A stretch of 64,000 bases of DNA from Andreesenia angusta (GTDB taxonomy: Bacteria; Bacillota; Clostridia; Tissierellales; Gottschalkiaceae), in the NCBI RefSeq assembly GCF_001855385.1, contig NZ_MKIE01000001.1:248001-312000 (forward strand). The letters run 5' to 3'. Position 1 is the stretch's first letter, and every line of letters begins with the position of its first letter. Positions 40,932 through 50,147 of the stretch are shown piece after piece. Position numbers and translations under genes: made by a program. The notes under the pieces are model-generated. The model did no database searches. It was given only the letters and a program-made list of their open reading frames with translations, and had not been told where the DNA came from.

Positions 40932-40968
40932 ATTATAAAACAAATCAAGAGTTATTGTCAAACGCCAA
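40932..40968 (-). promoter_or_regulatory. mrp operon promoter
   Basis: Minus-strand TTGACA (40,956-40,961) and TATAAT (40,932-40,937) are 18 bases apart, a near-consensus sigma-A promoter. The -35 box is embedded in a TGGCGTTTGACAAT element that also covers the divergent nifU-like promoter in mirror orientation. Confidence 0.75.
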
Positions 40969-40993
40969 TAACTCTTTTTTGTTTTTTATTTTT

Positions 40994-41027
40994 GGCATTT
41001 GACAATCTCACTCTATAGGAATAAAAT
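40994..41027 (+). promoter_or_regulatory. Promoter of the nifU-like gene
   Basis: TTGACA (40,999-41,004) and TAAAAT (41,022-41,027) are 17 bases apart. The -35 box is within TGGCATTTGACAAT (40,994-41,007), the mirror image with one change of the element at the mrp promoter. Confidence 0.75.
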
Positions 41028-41063
41028 TATCTTGAAAATAAATAGTTCGAAAGAGGTGCTCAA

Positions 41064-41432
41064 ATGTATTCAGAAATAACGCTAGAACATTTTAAAAACC
41101 CTCGGAATGTAGGAAAGATGGACGATGCCGACTCTATAGGAATGGTGGGTGACCCAAGCTGCGGCGACACTCTTATGATGTTTATAAAAGTAGCTGACGA
41201 AATCATAACCGACGTGAAATACCTTGTGTTCGGATGCGCCGGCTCTATAGCTACAAGCAGTATGGCCTCAACTATGATAGTGGGCAAGTCTATAGAAGAT
41301 GTGCTGAAGCTTACGGACCATGACGTGGTCGAAGCCCTTGGAGGACTTCCTGAGGACAAAGAGCACTGCTCCAATCTTGGAATTCAGGCTGTTCATGCAG
41401 CCATCAGAAACTACAGGGAGAAAAATCGCTGA
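41064..41432 (+). CDS. NifU/IscU-type iron-sulfur scaffold protein
   Basis: The 122-residue protein is a complete IscU-like domain with its three conserved cysteines in GDPSCGD (position 37), FGCAGSIA and EHCSNLG, and the opening YSEITLEHFKNPRNVG typical of this family. It assembles [2Fe-2S] or [4Fe-4S] clusters for transfer, probably to the divergent Mrp/ATPase proteins. AGAGGTG precedes the ATG. No cysteine desulfurase is next to it in this window. Ends in a bidirectional terminator. Confidence 0.92.
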   Translation: MYSEITLEHFKNPRNVGKMDDADSIGMVGDPSCGDTLMMFIKVADEIITDVKYLVFGCAGSIATSSMASTMIVGKSIEDVLKLTDHDVVEALGGLPEDKEHCSNLGIQAVHAAIRNYREKNR

Positions 41433-41470
41433 AAAATGCTCGCCACTATAATCTATGGAGAGCATTTTTC
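41431..41470. terminator. Bidirectional terminator between nifU-like and aminopeptidase genes
   Basis: GAAAAATGCTC (41,431-41,441) pairs perfectly with GAGCATTTTTC (41,460-41,470), with Ts following on both strands. Confidence 0.8.
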
Positions 41471-41485
41471 ATTTTTTAAACCTAT

Positions 41486-43261
41486 TTAAATTTCTCTCGT
41501 CTTTCTCCTAAGCCAGAATCTCTCCCCATCTTCCAAATAAGGCGATATCTTTCTGTAGACCTCCCTGTGGTAGTGGTTTATCCAGCTTCGCTCTTTCCCG
41601 TCTAGAAGGCTTGTCTCCACCAAGTCAAGCTCAAGAGGGCAGTGGGTCATCACCTTGAACCTGAAGTACTTTCCGTACTCTGTCTCTCTTTCAAGCTTCA
41701 CGGCCAGTATATTCTCTATCCTTATGCCGTAATGCCCTTCCTTGTAGTATCCAGGCTCATTTGTAATCAGCATACCCTCCTCCAGCACCACCTCGTTGTG
41801 CAGCGGTGAGATTCGCTGTGGTCCTTCGTGGACGCTCAGCAGATATCCCACGCCATGGCCTGTACCGTGTCTGTAGTCTTTGCCGTCTTTCCAGAGCGGA
41901 AGCCTAGCTATAGAGTCCAATTTAGAGCCAGTAGTTCCATGCGGAAAAACGGCCTCCGAAAGAGCTATATGACCTTTCAACACAAGCGTATAGTCCCGTT
42001 TCTCGTCCGCTGTCGGATTTCCGAGTGAAATCGTCCTGGTTATATCCGTTGTCCCGTCTAGATACTGTCCGCCTGTGTCCACAAGCAGAAGTCCCTCTCT
42101 CTTCAGCTCGTAGGCAGAATCCTCCGTAGCCTTGTAGTGGACTATGGCCCCATGGTCCTTGTAGCCTGCTATAGTCTCAAAGCTCGGCTCTATGTAAAAC
42201 CCCGACATTCGTCTGTACTCCTCTATCTTCTCTGCAACATTTATCTCTGTGACTCGTTCCTCGTAAAGAGCCCCTTCAAGCCAGCAGAGGAACTTCACCA
42301 TGGCAACGCCATCCCGCTCCTGGCAGTCCTTGTAGTTCTTAAGCTGCACAGGGTTTTTCACGGCCTTAAGCCTCTCCACTATATCGTCTCCTTCAAGCTT
42401 TCTTACACATTCCGGTATGAAATTGTATATTCGACTGTTTAGCTTGGAGCTGTCCAGATACACTTTAGAATCTCCCAGTGACGAAACGTAATGCTCTATG
42501 TCTTGGTAGTCTCTTATCTCAACTCCCGAGTCTTCAAGCTCAAGCCTTGCGTCCTCTTCCAGCTTGGAGCTATCCACAAATAGCAGTGCATTCTCTCTTT
42601 CCACAGAAGCATAAGACAGGACTACGGGGTTGCACTCTATATCCCTTCCCCTTATATTGTAGAGCCAGGCTATGTCGTCCAGTGAAGATATTATGTAGGT
42701 GTCTGCCCCCACTTTGGCCATCTCGCCCCGCACTCTTTCAAGCTTGGATTCACGGCTCTCACCCGAATATTCCAAGCTGTGTATAAAAGCCTTTCGGCTA
42801 GGAAGCTCTGGCCGGCCTGTCCACAATCCGTCCACCAGTTCACAGTCCAGCTTGAGTTTTATCCCTCTTCCATTCATCTTCCGACTTATCCCGGCAACTT
42901 GCTTTGCTGAAAAAAGCCTTCCGTCAATCCCGAGTGTGCTTCCGTTTTCAAGTGTTTCGGCAATCCAGTCGAACATAGCCGGAACCCTCGGCTCTCCTGA
43001 TCTGAAAAGCTCTATTCCACTCCCTTCAAGCTCTCTCTCAGCCTGTATGAAGTACCTGCCATCTGTCCAGAGTCCTGCACTTTTAGATGTCACGACCAGA
43101 TTCCCAGCCGAGCCTGTAAAGCCTGAAAGCCATTCCCTTATCTTCCAGTGCTCCGGCAGATACTCGCTCTGATGCGGGTCTGAAGTGGGCGCTATATAGG
43201 CGTCCACTCCATATTTTTTCATCTCAGTTCTCAAAATCTCTAATTTTTCTGACACTCTCAA
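41486..43261 (-). CDS. pepP: Xaa-Pro aminopeptidase (M24B family)
   Basis: The 591-residue protein has two creatinase-like N-terminal domains and a pita-bread catalytic domain. Metal ligands are seen in LLVDTGGQYLDGTTDITRT (two Asp), HGTGHGVG (His), TNEPGYY and IRIEN (Glu). It removes N-terminal residues preceding proline and, at this length, resembles the three-domain eukaryote-like aminopeptidase P form. It starts at TTG with GGGGAG upstream, 13 bases after the metallo-beta-lactamase gene, and so shares its transcript. Confidence 0.9.
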   Translation of the reverse strand: MRVSEKLEILRTEMKKYGVDAYIAPTSDPHQSEYLPEHWKIREWLSGFTGSAGNLVVTSKSAGLWTDGRYFIQAERELEGSGIELFRSGEPRVPAMFDWIAETLENGSTLGIDGRLFSAKQVAGISRKMNGRGIKLKLDCELVDGLWTGRPELPSRKAFIHSLEYSGESRESKLERVRGEMAKVGADTYIISSLDDIAWLYNIRGRDIECNPVVLSYASVERENALLFVDSSKLEEDARLELEDSGVEIRDYQDIEHYVSSLGDSKVYLDSSKLNSRIYNFIPECVRKLEGDDIVERLKAVKNPVQLKNYKDCQERDGVAMVKFLCWLEGALYEERVTEINVAEKIEEYRRMSGFYIEPSFETIAGYKDHGAIVHYKATEDSAYELKREGLLLVDTGGQYLDGTTDITRTISLGNPTADEKRDYTLVLKGHIALSEAVFPHGTTGSKLDSIARLPLWKDGKDYRHGTGHGVGYLLSVHEGPQRISPLHNEVVLEEGMLITNEPGYYKEGHYGIRIENILAVKLERETEYGKYFRFKVMTHCPLELDLVETSLLDGKERSWINHYHREVYRKISPYLEDGERFWLRRKTREI

Positions 43262-43274
43262 TCTTATCTCCCCT

Positions 43275-44627
43275 TCAATCTCTGTCTTTAAGCTGCGAAG
43301 CTATGCCCTTCACACCTCCAGCCACGACTGTTCCGTCTATTCCAGCTCTCTCCATTATAGAACATGCCACTGTCGCGCGCTCTCCCGATCCACATATAAC
43401 TGCTATTTCCTTCTCGCTGCTCAGTTCGCCCACTCTCTCTTTAAGCAGCTGAAGCGGTATATTCAATCTATTCATATAAGGGTAATCCTCTTCGACTTCC
43501 TCTTCTCGTCTTACGTCAAGCACCAGCATCTCTCTGTGCATTTCAAGGTACTCCTTGGCTCCAATTTCCTTTGTCGATTTAAGCCCTGTATCTTCTATCT
43601 CCAAGCTTTTAACAGTGCCTTCACCAAGTATTCCCACTATATTGTCATACCCCATTCTTCTGGCTGTCCAGTAGGCCGTTTTCAATTCTTCATCTTTCAG
43701 CCCATCTACAAGAAGCACTATAGGATCCTCTGTATCTACAATCCATCCAAGGTATGCGCTGAGTATCTTCGTACTTGTAAATATGCTTCTCTCTATATGT
43801 TTTCCGGAATAGGCTTCTCTGCTTCTTATATCCACTACAGTATAGTCTTCTCGCTGTATATCCTCAAGACTTAAAACGTTTGAAATCACTTCTCCAGGTA
43901 AATATGCAGCACCCTCTACATTGCACAATTCCATCTTCTCAAAATAAGGGGCTTTAAGCCTCATATAGCTGTGCTTCTCTACAAACTCCTCTTTTGAATC
44001 AACCTGAAGCGCCGGGTTTTCCTTTCTCTCATAGCCTAAAGTGGAGCAATCTCTTTCCTCTATCGCCCCTCCGCAGGCAGATCCAGCTCCATGGGCTGGC
44101 ATCATAAGCACATGGTCTCCAAGTGAAAACAGCTTCTCAAATATACTGTCGTAAAGATGAGCAGTCATCTCTACCAGCCTGTCTTCCCCGTAGAAGTCTG
44201 TCCTGCCTAGGTCTCCCCAGAAGAGGGTGTCTCCCACAAACGCCATATAAGGCACATCTCCCATGTACAGCACATAGGACAGATGTCCCAGTGTGTGACC
44301 TGGTGTATGGATTGGCGCTATCCTCAGCTTGCCTATTCTGAACTCGTCATCTTCACCGATTTTCTCCCCATATACGTGTCCTAGATCTTCGTATTTAGAT
44401 ATGTATATCTCGGCTCCTGTTTTTTCCGAAAGCTCCATAGAGCCGGATATATAGTCTTCGTTTCTGTGCGTTTCAAATATATGAGTTATTTTCTTGTTGG
44501 CCTTTCTGGCCTCTTCTATATAAACTCCCACATCTCTCATGGGATCTATGACTGCGATTTCGCCTCCATCTCCCACCATATAGGAGTAGTGTGAAAGTCC
44601 TGGTGTGAAAATTCTCTTGAAGTACAT
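43275..44627 (-). CDS. Metallo-beta-lactamase/rhodanese fusion (persulfide dioxygenase-like, CstB type)
   Basis: The 450-residue protein has an ETHE1-like metallo-beta-lactamase domain (1-240) and two rhodanese domains (about 245-345 and 355-448). The canonical HxHxDH is changed to THRNEDY; the later ligands HTPGHTLGHLSY and FVGDTLFWGD are intact. The set left (first His, PGH, D) equals the mononuclear iron ligands of persulfide dioxygenases. The second rhodanese keeps the catalytic Cys in VICGSGERA, while the first lacks one (LLVDGLKDE). Probable role: persulfide or sulfane-sulfur handling. Coupled to pepP. Confidence 0.82.
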   Translation of the reverse strand: MYFKRIFTPGLSHYSYMVGDGGEIAVIDPMRDVGVYIEEARKANKKITHIFETHRNEDYISGSMELSEKTGAEIYISKYEDLGHVYGEKIGEDDEFRIGKLRIAPIHTPGHTLGHLSYVLYMGDVPYMAFVGDTLFWGDLGRTDFYGEDRLVEMTAHLYDSIFEKLFSLGDHVLMMPAHGAGSACGGAIEERDCSTLGYERKENPALQVDSKEEFVEKHSYMRLKAPYFEKMELCNVEGAAYLPGEVISNVLSLEDIQREDYTVVDIRSREAYSGKHIERSIFTSTKILSAYLGWIVDTEDPIVLLVDGLKDEELKTAYWTARRMGYDNIVGILGEGTVKSLEIEDTGLKSTKEIGAKEYLEMHREMLVLDVRREEEVEEDYPYMNRLNIPLQLLKERVGELSSEKEIAVICGSGERATVACSIMERAGIDGTVVAGGVKGIASQLKDRD

Positions 44628-44726
44628 ATTCTAGTCACCTCTTCTCTATATTTTTAGTTTTGACTCATTTTTTGTTGATTTCAATGCTTTTATCCCCAAA
44701 AGAGTCCTTGGAGTTTACAACTGTCT

Positions 44727-47700
44727 TTAATCTTTATTGTGTATTCTATAAAAATAGCGCTTTGCAATTTCAGTAACTAAGATGTAGAGAAATGCTATTA
44801 CAATCAGTGAAGCAAGTATTGTCGGACTGATAGGACTTAAGCTTAGAAGTCCTCCTATCGGGGTGTAAGGCAAAGCTATTGAAATAGCCCCTACAATAAT
44901 TGATGCGTAGAGCAGTGATGGAGCCGGCTTGCTTTTGAAAAATGGCTTTTGTGTCCTCATGACTATAAGTATCAATAGCTCAGTTAAAATCGAAAGTACA
45001 AACCAGCTGCTCTGAAAGACTTCTTGTTGGGCTTTGAAGCCAATAAACAAAACCGCAAATGTCAGGTAGTCAAATATAGAGCTGATTATCCCGAAAGTAA
45101 ACATGAAGCTTCGAATAAACCTTATATCCCATTTTCTAGGCTTGTCCAACATATCACGATCAACAGAATCATTTGCAATCATAATTGCCGGAAAATCACT
45201 TAAAAAATTTATCATAAGTATTTGTTTTGGAAGAAGCGGAAGAAATGGCAAGAAAAGCGACAGCCCCGCCATACTGAACATGTTTCCAAAGTTGGCACTC
45301 GTCGTAACCAAAATATACTTTAAAGTATTAGTAAATGTTGTCCGTCCAAGCTCTATTCCGCGTTTTAACACCTTTAAGCTATTTTCCATAAGTACAAAAT
45401 CTGCAGACTCTTTTGCGACATCTACGGCATTGTCGACAGAGATGCTTACATCGGCTGCATGGAGCGCTGGAACGTCGTTTATACCGTCTCCCATATATCC
45501 GACTACATGACTGTTTTTCTTTAAAGCCAGAATAATACGCTCTTTTTGATTAGGATCAACTTCTGCAAACAGATTTACACTCTCAACCTTGCTCCAAAGA
45601 GCCTCGTCACTTAATGATATCAGCTCTGACCCCGTTATAACTCCTGTGATTTTCAATCCAACTGATTCGGCTGTATGCATAGCAATAAGCTTGTTGTCGC
45701 CAGTGATCACTCTCAGGCTGACTCCTTTCGACTGGAGGTCTTCAATCGTATTTGCCACATCGGGCTTTGGATGGTCTATTAGAAGTATAAATCCTTTAAA
45801 GATCATATCTTTTTCATCTTCTACTACATAGTCTGTCTTAATTGAAACAGGCTTTTTTGCTACTCCCAGAACACGGATTCCACTGTTGCTCCAATCTGAG
45901 TAAAGGCTGTGAATCTCTTTTAGCGTCGAGTCATCCATTTTTCTCTGGACGCCTTCAATCTCAAAGTGACTGCATATCTCCAAAACTTTACTGAATGCAC
46001 CTTTCACAATCATAGTACACTCGTCTTCTTCACCTACAATTACACTGAGTCTTTCACGGGTGAAGTCGAAAGGGATCTCCCCAATTTTCTTTATATTGCC
46101 TATGTCCATGGCTCGAGAGCTTGTAATAGTGCTATCGAGAGAATTTACCATGCCTGATTGCATTGCAGCGTTTATATAGGCCAGTCTGAATACAGCTTCA
46201 GAGTGATTCCCGCTGATATCTACCGTGTCATCTAGCTTTATTACGCCTTCTGTCAATGTCCCTGTTTTATCTGTACACAGCACATCCATGCTGCCAAAGT
46301 TTTCGATTGCAGCCAACCTGCGGACTATAACTCCTTCCTTTGCCATAGTTCTAGATCCCTTAGATAGAGTTATGCTGATTATAGCCGGCAAAAGCTGAGG
46401 CGTTATTCCCACTGCCAGGGCTACTGAAAACAGCAACGACTCAATGGCAGGCCTTTTGAAGATTACGTTTATGGCAAAAACGCTCAAGGTCAGAATAAGC
46501 ATTATCTGCGTCAGCAAATAGCCGAAATGACGCACTCCTTTTTCAAATTCAGTTTCCGGTGAGCGCAGCGAAAGCTTTTTAGCTATCTGTCCAAACTCAG
46601 TATCCTGCCCAGTCTTTACGACCAGCATAACTGCATTTCCACTTTGAACGTTTGTACCCATGAAAACACAGTTTTTACGTTCTTCAATGCTTGAGACTTC
46701 AACTGCTGTTCCTTCTTGCTTTCTGACTGGGAGCGACTCCCCTGTCAATATTGACTGGTTTACAAAGAAGTCATCGCTTTTCAACAGAATGCCATCTGCT
46801 GGTATGAGGCTTCCTGTCGAAAGATTTACTATGTCCCCAGAAACAACTTCACTTGAAGGTATGCTAAGAGGTTTTTTGTCACGAACTACTATCGAAGTAG
46901 CTTGAACTTTTGCTCGCAACTCTTCTATTGCATTGCTGGCGCTATACTCCTGCAAAAAGCTCATTATAGAGCTTGCCAAGACTATCAGCAAAATAATAAG
47001 AGCATCTATCCACTCCCCTGTAACCCATGAAATGACTGTGGCAATAAGCAGAATCACTATAATAGGATTTTTAAATTGGCTTGTAAACAGCATAAGCTGA
47101 GAAGTCTTGTTTTGCTTTTCCAGAGAGTTATAGCCATCCTTTTCTAGTCGGATTTTAGCCTCCTCAGATGTTAGTCCACTCTCATGCGAACCAAGATATT
47201 TCAAAACTTTTTCCAAAGGTATACTCCAGTATTTAATACTATCTTTATCCGTCATTGTAATTCCTCCTATAGACAATGTACGACGCTTACTTTTAAGCCT
47301 TTCCAAGAAAAGTGAGCCTGTCAAAACTAAAGCTACTGCCACGGGTATTATGTGATAAAACAGTCTAAACATAATAAGAGAAACGATGGCGTTGTGGGTA
47401 TCCACATTTATCAACGACATCCCCAGCAAAAGAGTTACGTCAAAAGTTCCAATCGCTCCCGGCACAAGACTTGCCACTCCTACCGCTGAAGAAACTATGA
47501 AAATACTGAATATATCCATAAAACTTGAATGCGGACTAAAATATAATGATATAGCTGAAAAGAACATCGCTGATACTGTCCATTCAAGTATCGAAGACAT
47601 AAATAGATTTTTCAAAAGACTGTAGTCTATTTCTTCATCGCCAATTTTCCCGAGCAGTTTTTTCTTAAGCCATTTAAATTTATTTATCATAAAAAAAAGA

Positions 47701-48212
47701 GGCGTATATAGAATCAGCACTGCTACAGCAATTAGAACATACTCATACCTTTCAAAAATAAGTCGTATATTCTTCAGATTTAATAAGGCTGTCCAAATCA
47801 ATGCAGATAGTCCCGTTGAAAAAGAAGCTACGGCCAATATGTTGTAATAAGCAGCTTCCTTTGCTGGAACTCCTTCTTTAGAGTAGAACAGCATTCTTAC
47901 GCCAGCGCTAGAAAATCCACCTGAAATATTGTTTATGGCATTCGAAATAAAGGCTATTTTGAAAACTTTAATCCCTTTAAGCTCTATACTAAGCTCTCTT
48001 GAGATAATAATCTCTCGTATGTATGAAATGGCCACAGTCAAAAGTCCCCCTGCCATGAAAAAAATTATTTTCTTCATAGGCAAGGACTTTAATACTGAAC
48101 CAATTTCTGCTGCCCTTATTGAAGCCAGCTCCATCCGTCCTTCATATAGGACAATTCCTATGGTGATTGTTATGAATATAAACTTCAAATTATTCTTAAG
48201 TTTCTTTGACAT
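44727..48212 (-). CDS. Fusion of a lysylphosphatidylglycerol-synthase-like membrane domain with an MgtA-like P-type ATPase
   Basis: One uninterrupted 1161-codon frame joins two proteins normally separate. Residues 1-319 are a multi-pass membrane domain of the LPG-synthase/UPF0104 type (NAINNISGGFSSAGVRMLFY, GVASLVPGAIGTFD). From residue 320 follows a complete P-type ATPase of the Mg2+-importing P3B type (TGES, DKTGTLT at about 646, GDGINDVPAL). At the junction, TAGGAGG precedes an in-frame ATG (47,255) with ideal spacing, so a free 842-residue ATPase can also be made. The ATG at 48,212 has GGAGG before it. The membrane half lacks the lysyl-transferase domain. It follows the beta-CASP gene by 48 bases. 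Confidence 0.85.
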   Translation of the reverse strand: MSKKLKNNLKFIFITITIGIVLYEGRMELASIRAAEIGSVLKSLPMKKIIFFMAGGLLTVAISYIREIIISRELSIELKGIKVFKIAFISNAINNISGGFSSAGVRMLFYSKEGVPAKEAAYYNILAVASFSTGLSALIWTALLNLKNIRLIFERYEYVLIAVAVLILYTPLFFMINKFKWLKKKLLGKIGDEEIDYSLLKNLFMSSILEWTVSAMFFSAISLYFSPHSSFMDIFSIFIVSSAVGVASLVPGAIGTFDVTLLLGMSLINVDTHNAIVSLIMFRLFYHIIPVAVALVLTGSLFLERLKSKRRTLSIGGITMTDKDSIKYWSIPLEKVLKYLGSHESGLTSEEAKIRLEKDGYNSLEKQNKTSQLMLFTSQFKNPIIVILLIATVISWVTGEWIDALIILLIVLASSIMSFLQEYSASNAIEELRAKVQATSIVVRDKKPLSIPSSEVVSGDIVNLSTGSLIPADGILLKSDDFFVNQSILTGESLPVRKQEGTAVEVSSIEERKNCVFMGTNVQSGNAVMLVVKTGQDTEFGQIAKKLSLRSPETEFEKGVRHFGYLLTQIMLILTLSVFAINVIFKRPAIESLLFSVALAVGITPQLLPAIISITLSKGSRTMAKEGVIVRRLAAIENFGSMDVLCTDKTGTLTEGVIKLDDTVDISGNHSEAVFRLAYINAAMQSGMVNSLDSTITSSRAMDIGNIKKIGEIPFDFTRERLSVIVGEEDECTMIVKGAFSKVLEICSHFEIEGVQRKMDDSTLKEIHSLYSDWSNSGIRVLGVAKKPVSIKTDYVVEDEKDMIFKGFILLIDHPKPDVANTIEDLQSKGVSLRVITGDNKLIAMHTAESVGLKITGVITGSELISLSDEALWSKVESVNLFAEVDPNQKERIILALKKNSHVVGYMGDGINDVPALHAADVSISVDNAVDVAKESADFVLMENSLKVLKRGIELGRTTFTNTLKYILVTTSANFGNMFSMAGLSLFLPFLPLLPKQILMINFLSDFPAIMIANDSVDRDMLDKPRKWDIRFIRSFMFTFGIISSIFDYLTFAVLFIGFKAQQEVFQSSWFVLSILTELLILIVMRTQKPFFKSKPAPSLLYASIIVGAISIALPYTPIGGLLSLSPISPTILASLIVIAFLYILVTEIAKRYFYRIHNKD

Positions 48213-48260
48213 AGAAGTAATTCCTCCAGTTGTAGCTGCATGCATTGCCTTGCTTAGCTA

Positions 48261-49898
48261 CTAATCCCCTTCGCCCATAAGTGATTTAAGCTTTAATACC
48301 ATCTCTTCAATTCTTAAAATCATATTTGAAGCCTCGTTCATCTTCTCATCATTCATTGTTTTTTCTGTAGCAAGATTAATTATGTCTTCAAAGTCATTGT
48401 GGATACTATAGAGCTTGTCCTTGGCCTTAATTATCTGAGAACCAATAGAAGCTTTACTTCTTGTATCTTTGATGCTCAGTCTGACATCCGACTCAAGATC
48501 ATATTCCGATACATCTTCCACAACTGTGCATTCGTACAAAAGAGCTTGTTTGACAGTATCCGCAAATGCGTGTTTTGCTTCCTCTTCCCCGTGCAAAAGA
48601 AAAACCTTCTTAGGCATGGATTTGAAGCCCGAAAGCCACTCCAGCAAATCGTCTCTATCTGCATGGCCAGAGAAACCTTCCAAGTTGTGAATTTCGGCTT
48701 TTATGTGTATGTTTTCTCCAAATATTCGGACATCTTTATTTCCATCTAAAATAAATTTTCCAAGTGTACCTTCCGCCTGGTACCCTATGATTATTATGCT
48801 TGACTTAGGATTCCAGAGGTTATGCTTCAAATGATGCTTTATCCTGCCTTCATCGCACATCCCGCTTGCTGATATAATTATCTTCGGTTCTTTTGTATAA
48901 TTGAGTTGCCTAGATTCTTCACTCGACCTTGTAAACCTAAGATTCTTGAAATCAAGAGGATTGTCGCCTGACAAGATTAAATTCTTAGTCTCCTCATCAA
49001 ATACCTCTGCGTGTTTCCTGAACACTTCAGTGGCATTGGTGGCCATTGGGCTGTCAACATAAACCATTACATCTCTCAATACACGCTTGCATTCCTCATC
49101 TTGATCGTAGTATCTGTTTAGATGGTATACCAGCTCCTGTGTTCTTCCTACAGCAAAGGAAGGAATTACAACAGTTCCGCCTCTTCTTATTGTCTTGAGT
49201 ATAATCTTTATAAGCTTATCCAAGCTTTGCTTGCTTGGTTCGTGGACTCTGTTTCCATATGTTGTTTCCATAATTAAGTAGTCAGCTTCTTCTATTTTCA
49301 CAGGATCTCTTAGTATTGGCTTGTCTTTGGTTCCCAAGTCACCTGAAAATACAAGTTTAGAGCTCTTTTCACCCTCTTTGACCCACAGCTCCACTATAGA
49401 TGACCCTAGTATATGCCCCGCATCCTGAAGTCTTATGGTTATGTCCTGGTTTATATCTATACTCTTGTCATACCCGATTGGGGATAGGTGTTGAAGTGAC
49501 CTGATTGCATCTTCCACTGTAAAAAGCGGTACTACAGTGTTTCTTCCTTGTCGCATTGCCTTTTTATTGGCCCACTCAGCTTCCACCTCGTGAATATGTC
49601 CGCTGTCTTTAAGCATGATCTCTGTTAAATCTGAAGTGGCATGAGTGCAGTATATCTTCCCCTTAAATCCCAAGTTTGTCAGTAGAGGTATCCTTCCGCA
49701 GTGGTCAACATGAGCATGGCTTAAAACCATAAAGTCAAGTTCTGCTGGATCAAACTCAAGATCTTTAAAATTCAACTGCTCTAGTATTTTATCACCTTGA
49801 AACTGGCCACAGTCCAATAGAAACTTGTATTTATCAGTGGTAACTAGATGACACGATCCTGTAACAGACATTGCTGCACCTAAAAATTTAATTTTCAT
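48261..49898 (-). CDS. Metallo-beta-lactamase/beta-CASP RNase-like protein
   Basis: The 545-residue protein has SHAHVDHCGRIP (HxHxDH zinc ligands), METTYGNR, the beta-CASP insert (PSFAVGRTQELV, DSPMA), ISASGMCDEGR, and GFSGHADRDDLL, LLHGEEE at the end: the complete CPSF73-like RNA nuclease set. Proteins of this class act on RNA 3' or 5' ends. The last 90 residues are a charged, helical extension not required by the fold. AAGGAG precedes the ATG. It heads a two-gene unit with the P-type ATPase fusion; no functional link is evident. Confidence 0.88.
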   Translation of the reverse strand: MKIKFLGAAMSVTGSCHLVTTDKYKFLLDCGQFQGDKILEQLNFKDLEFDPAELDFMVLSHAHVDHCGRIPLLTNLGFKGKIYCTHATSDLTEIMLKDSGHIHEVEAEWANKKAMRQGRNTVVPLFTVEDAIRSLQHLSPIGYDKSIDINQDITIRLQDAGHILGSSIVELWVKEGEKSSKLVFSGDLGTKDKPILRDPVKIEEADYLIMETTYGNRVHEPSKQSLDKLIKIILKTIRRGGTVVIPSFAVGRTQELVYHLNRYYDQDEECKRVLRDVMVYVDSPMATNATEVFRKHAEVFDEETKNLILSGDNPLDFKNLRFTRSSEESRQLNYTKEPKIIISASGMCDEGRIKHHLKHNLWNPKSSIIIIGYQAEGTLGKFILDGNKDVRIFGENIHIKAEIHNLEGFSGHADRDDLLEWLSGFKSMPKKVFLLHGEEEAKHAFADTVKQALLYECTVVEDVSEYDLESDVRLSIKDTRSKASIGSQIIKAKDKLYSIHNDFEDIINLATEKTMNDEKMNEASNMILRIEEMVLKLKSLMGEGD

Positions 49899-50065
49899 AG
49901 CTATCGCTCCTTAAATATGTGAATTAAGCTTATAATAAACTTTGATTTTAACGTACATATAACCTCGAAATACATTAGGATATAGATACCCTATTTATAT
50001 TAGAAGGACACAGCTTGCCGATAAAATACATTCCAATACATATTTTTACATCATATAAAAAAACT

Positions 50066-50121
50066 AAGCCAGGCAGTTTTCCATACGAACTTATTAGCAC
50101 GGTATGGGAATAGCCTGGCTT
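50066..50121 (-). terminator. Terminator of the GntR regulator gene
   Basis: AAGCCAGGC (50,066-50,074) pairs with GCCTGGCTT (50,113-50,121), with an inner TTCCATAC/GTATGGGAA stem, and seven Ts follow on the minus strand. The remaining 49,899-50,060 gap holds only the upstream region of the beta-CASP gene. Confidence 0.7.
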
Positions 50122-50147
50122 TATATTGCATTTGAATTTTCCTTCTC

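Noticed and set aside
41060-41374. Minus-strand ORF over the nifU-like gene
   Set aside because: Antisense shadow of a highly conserved gene.
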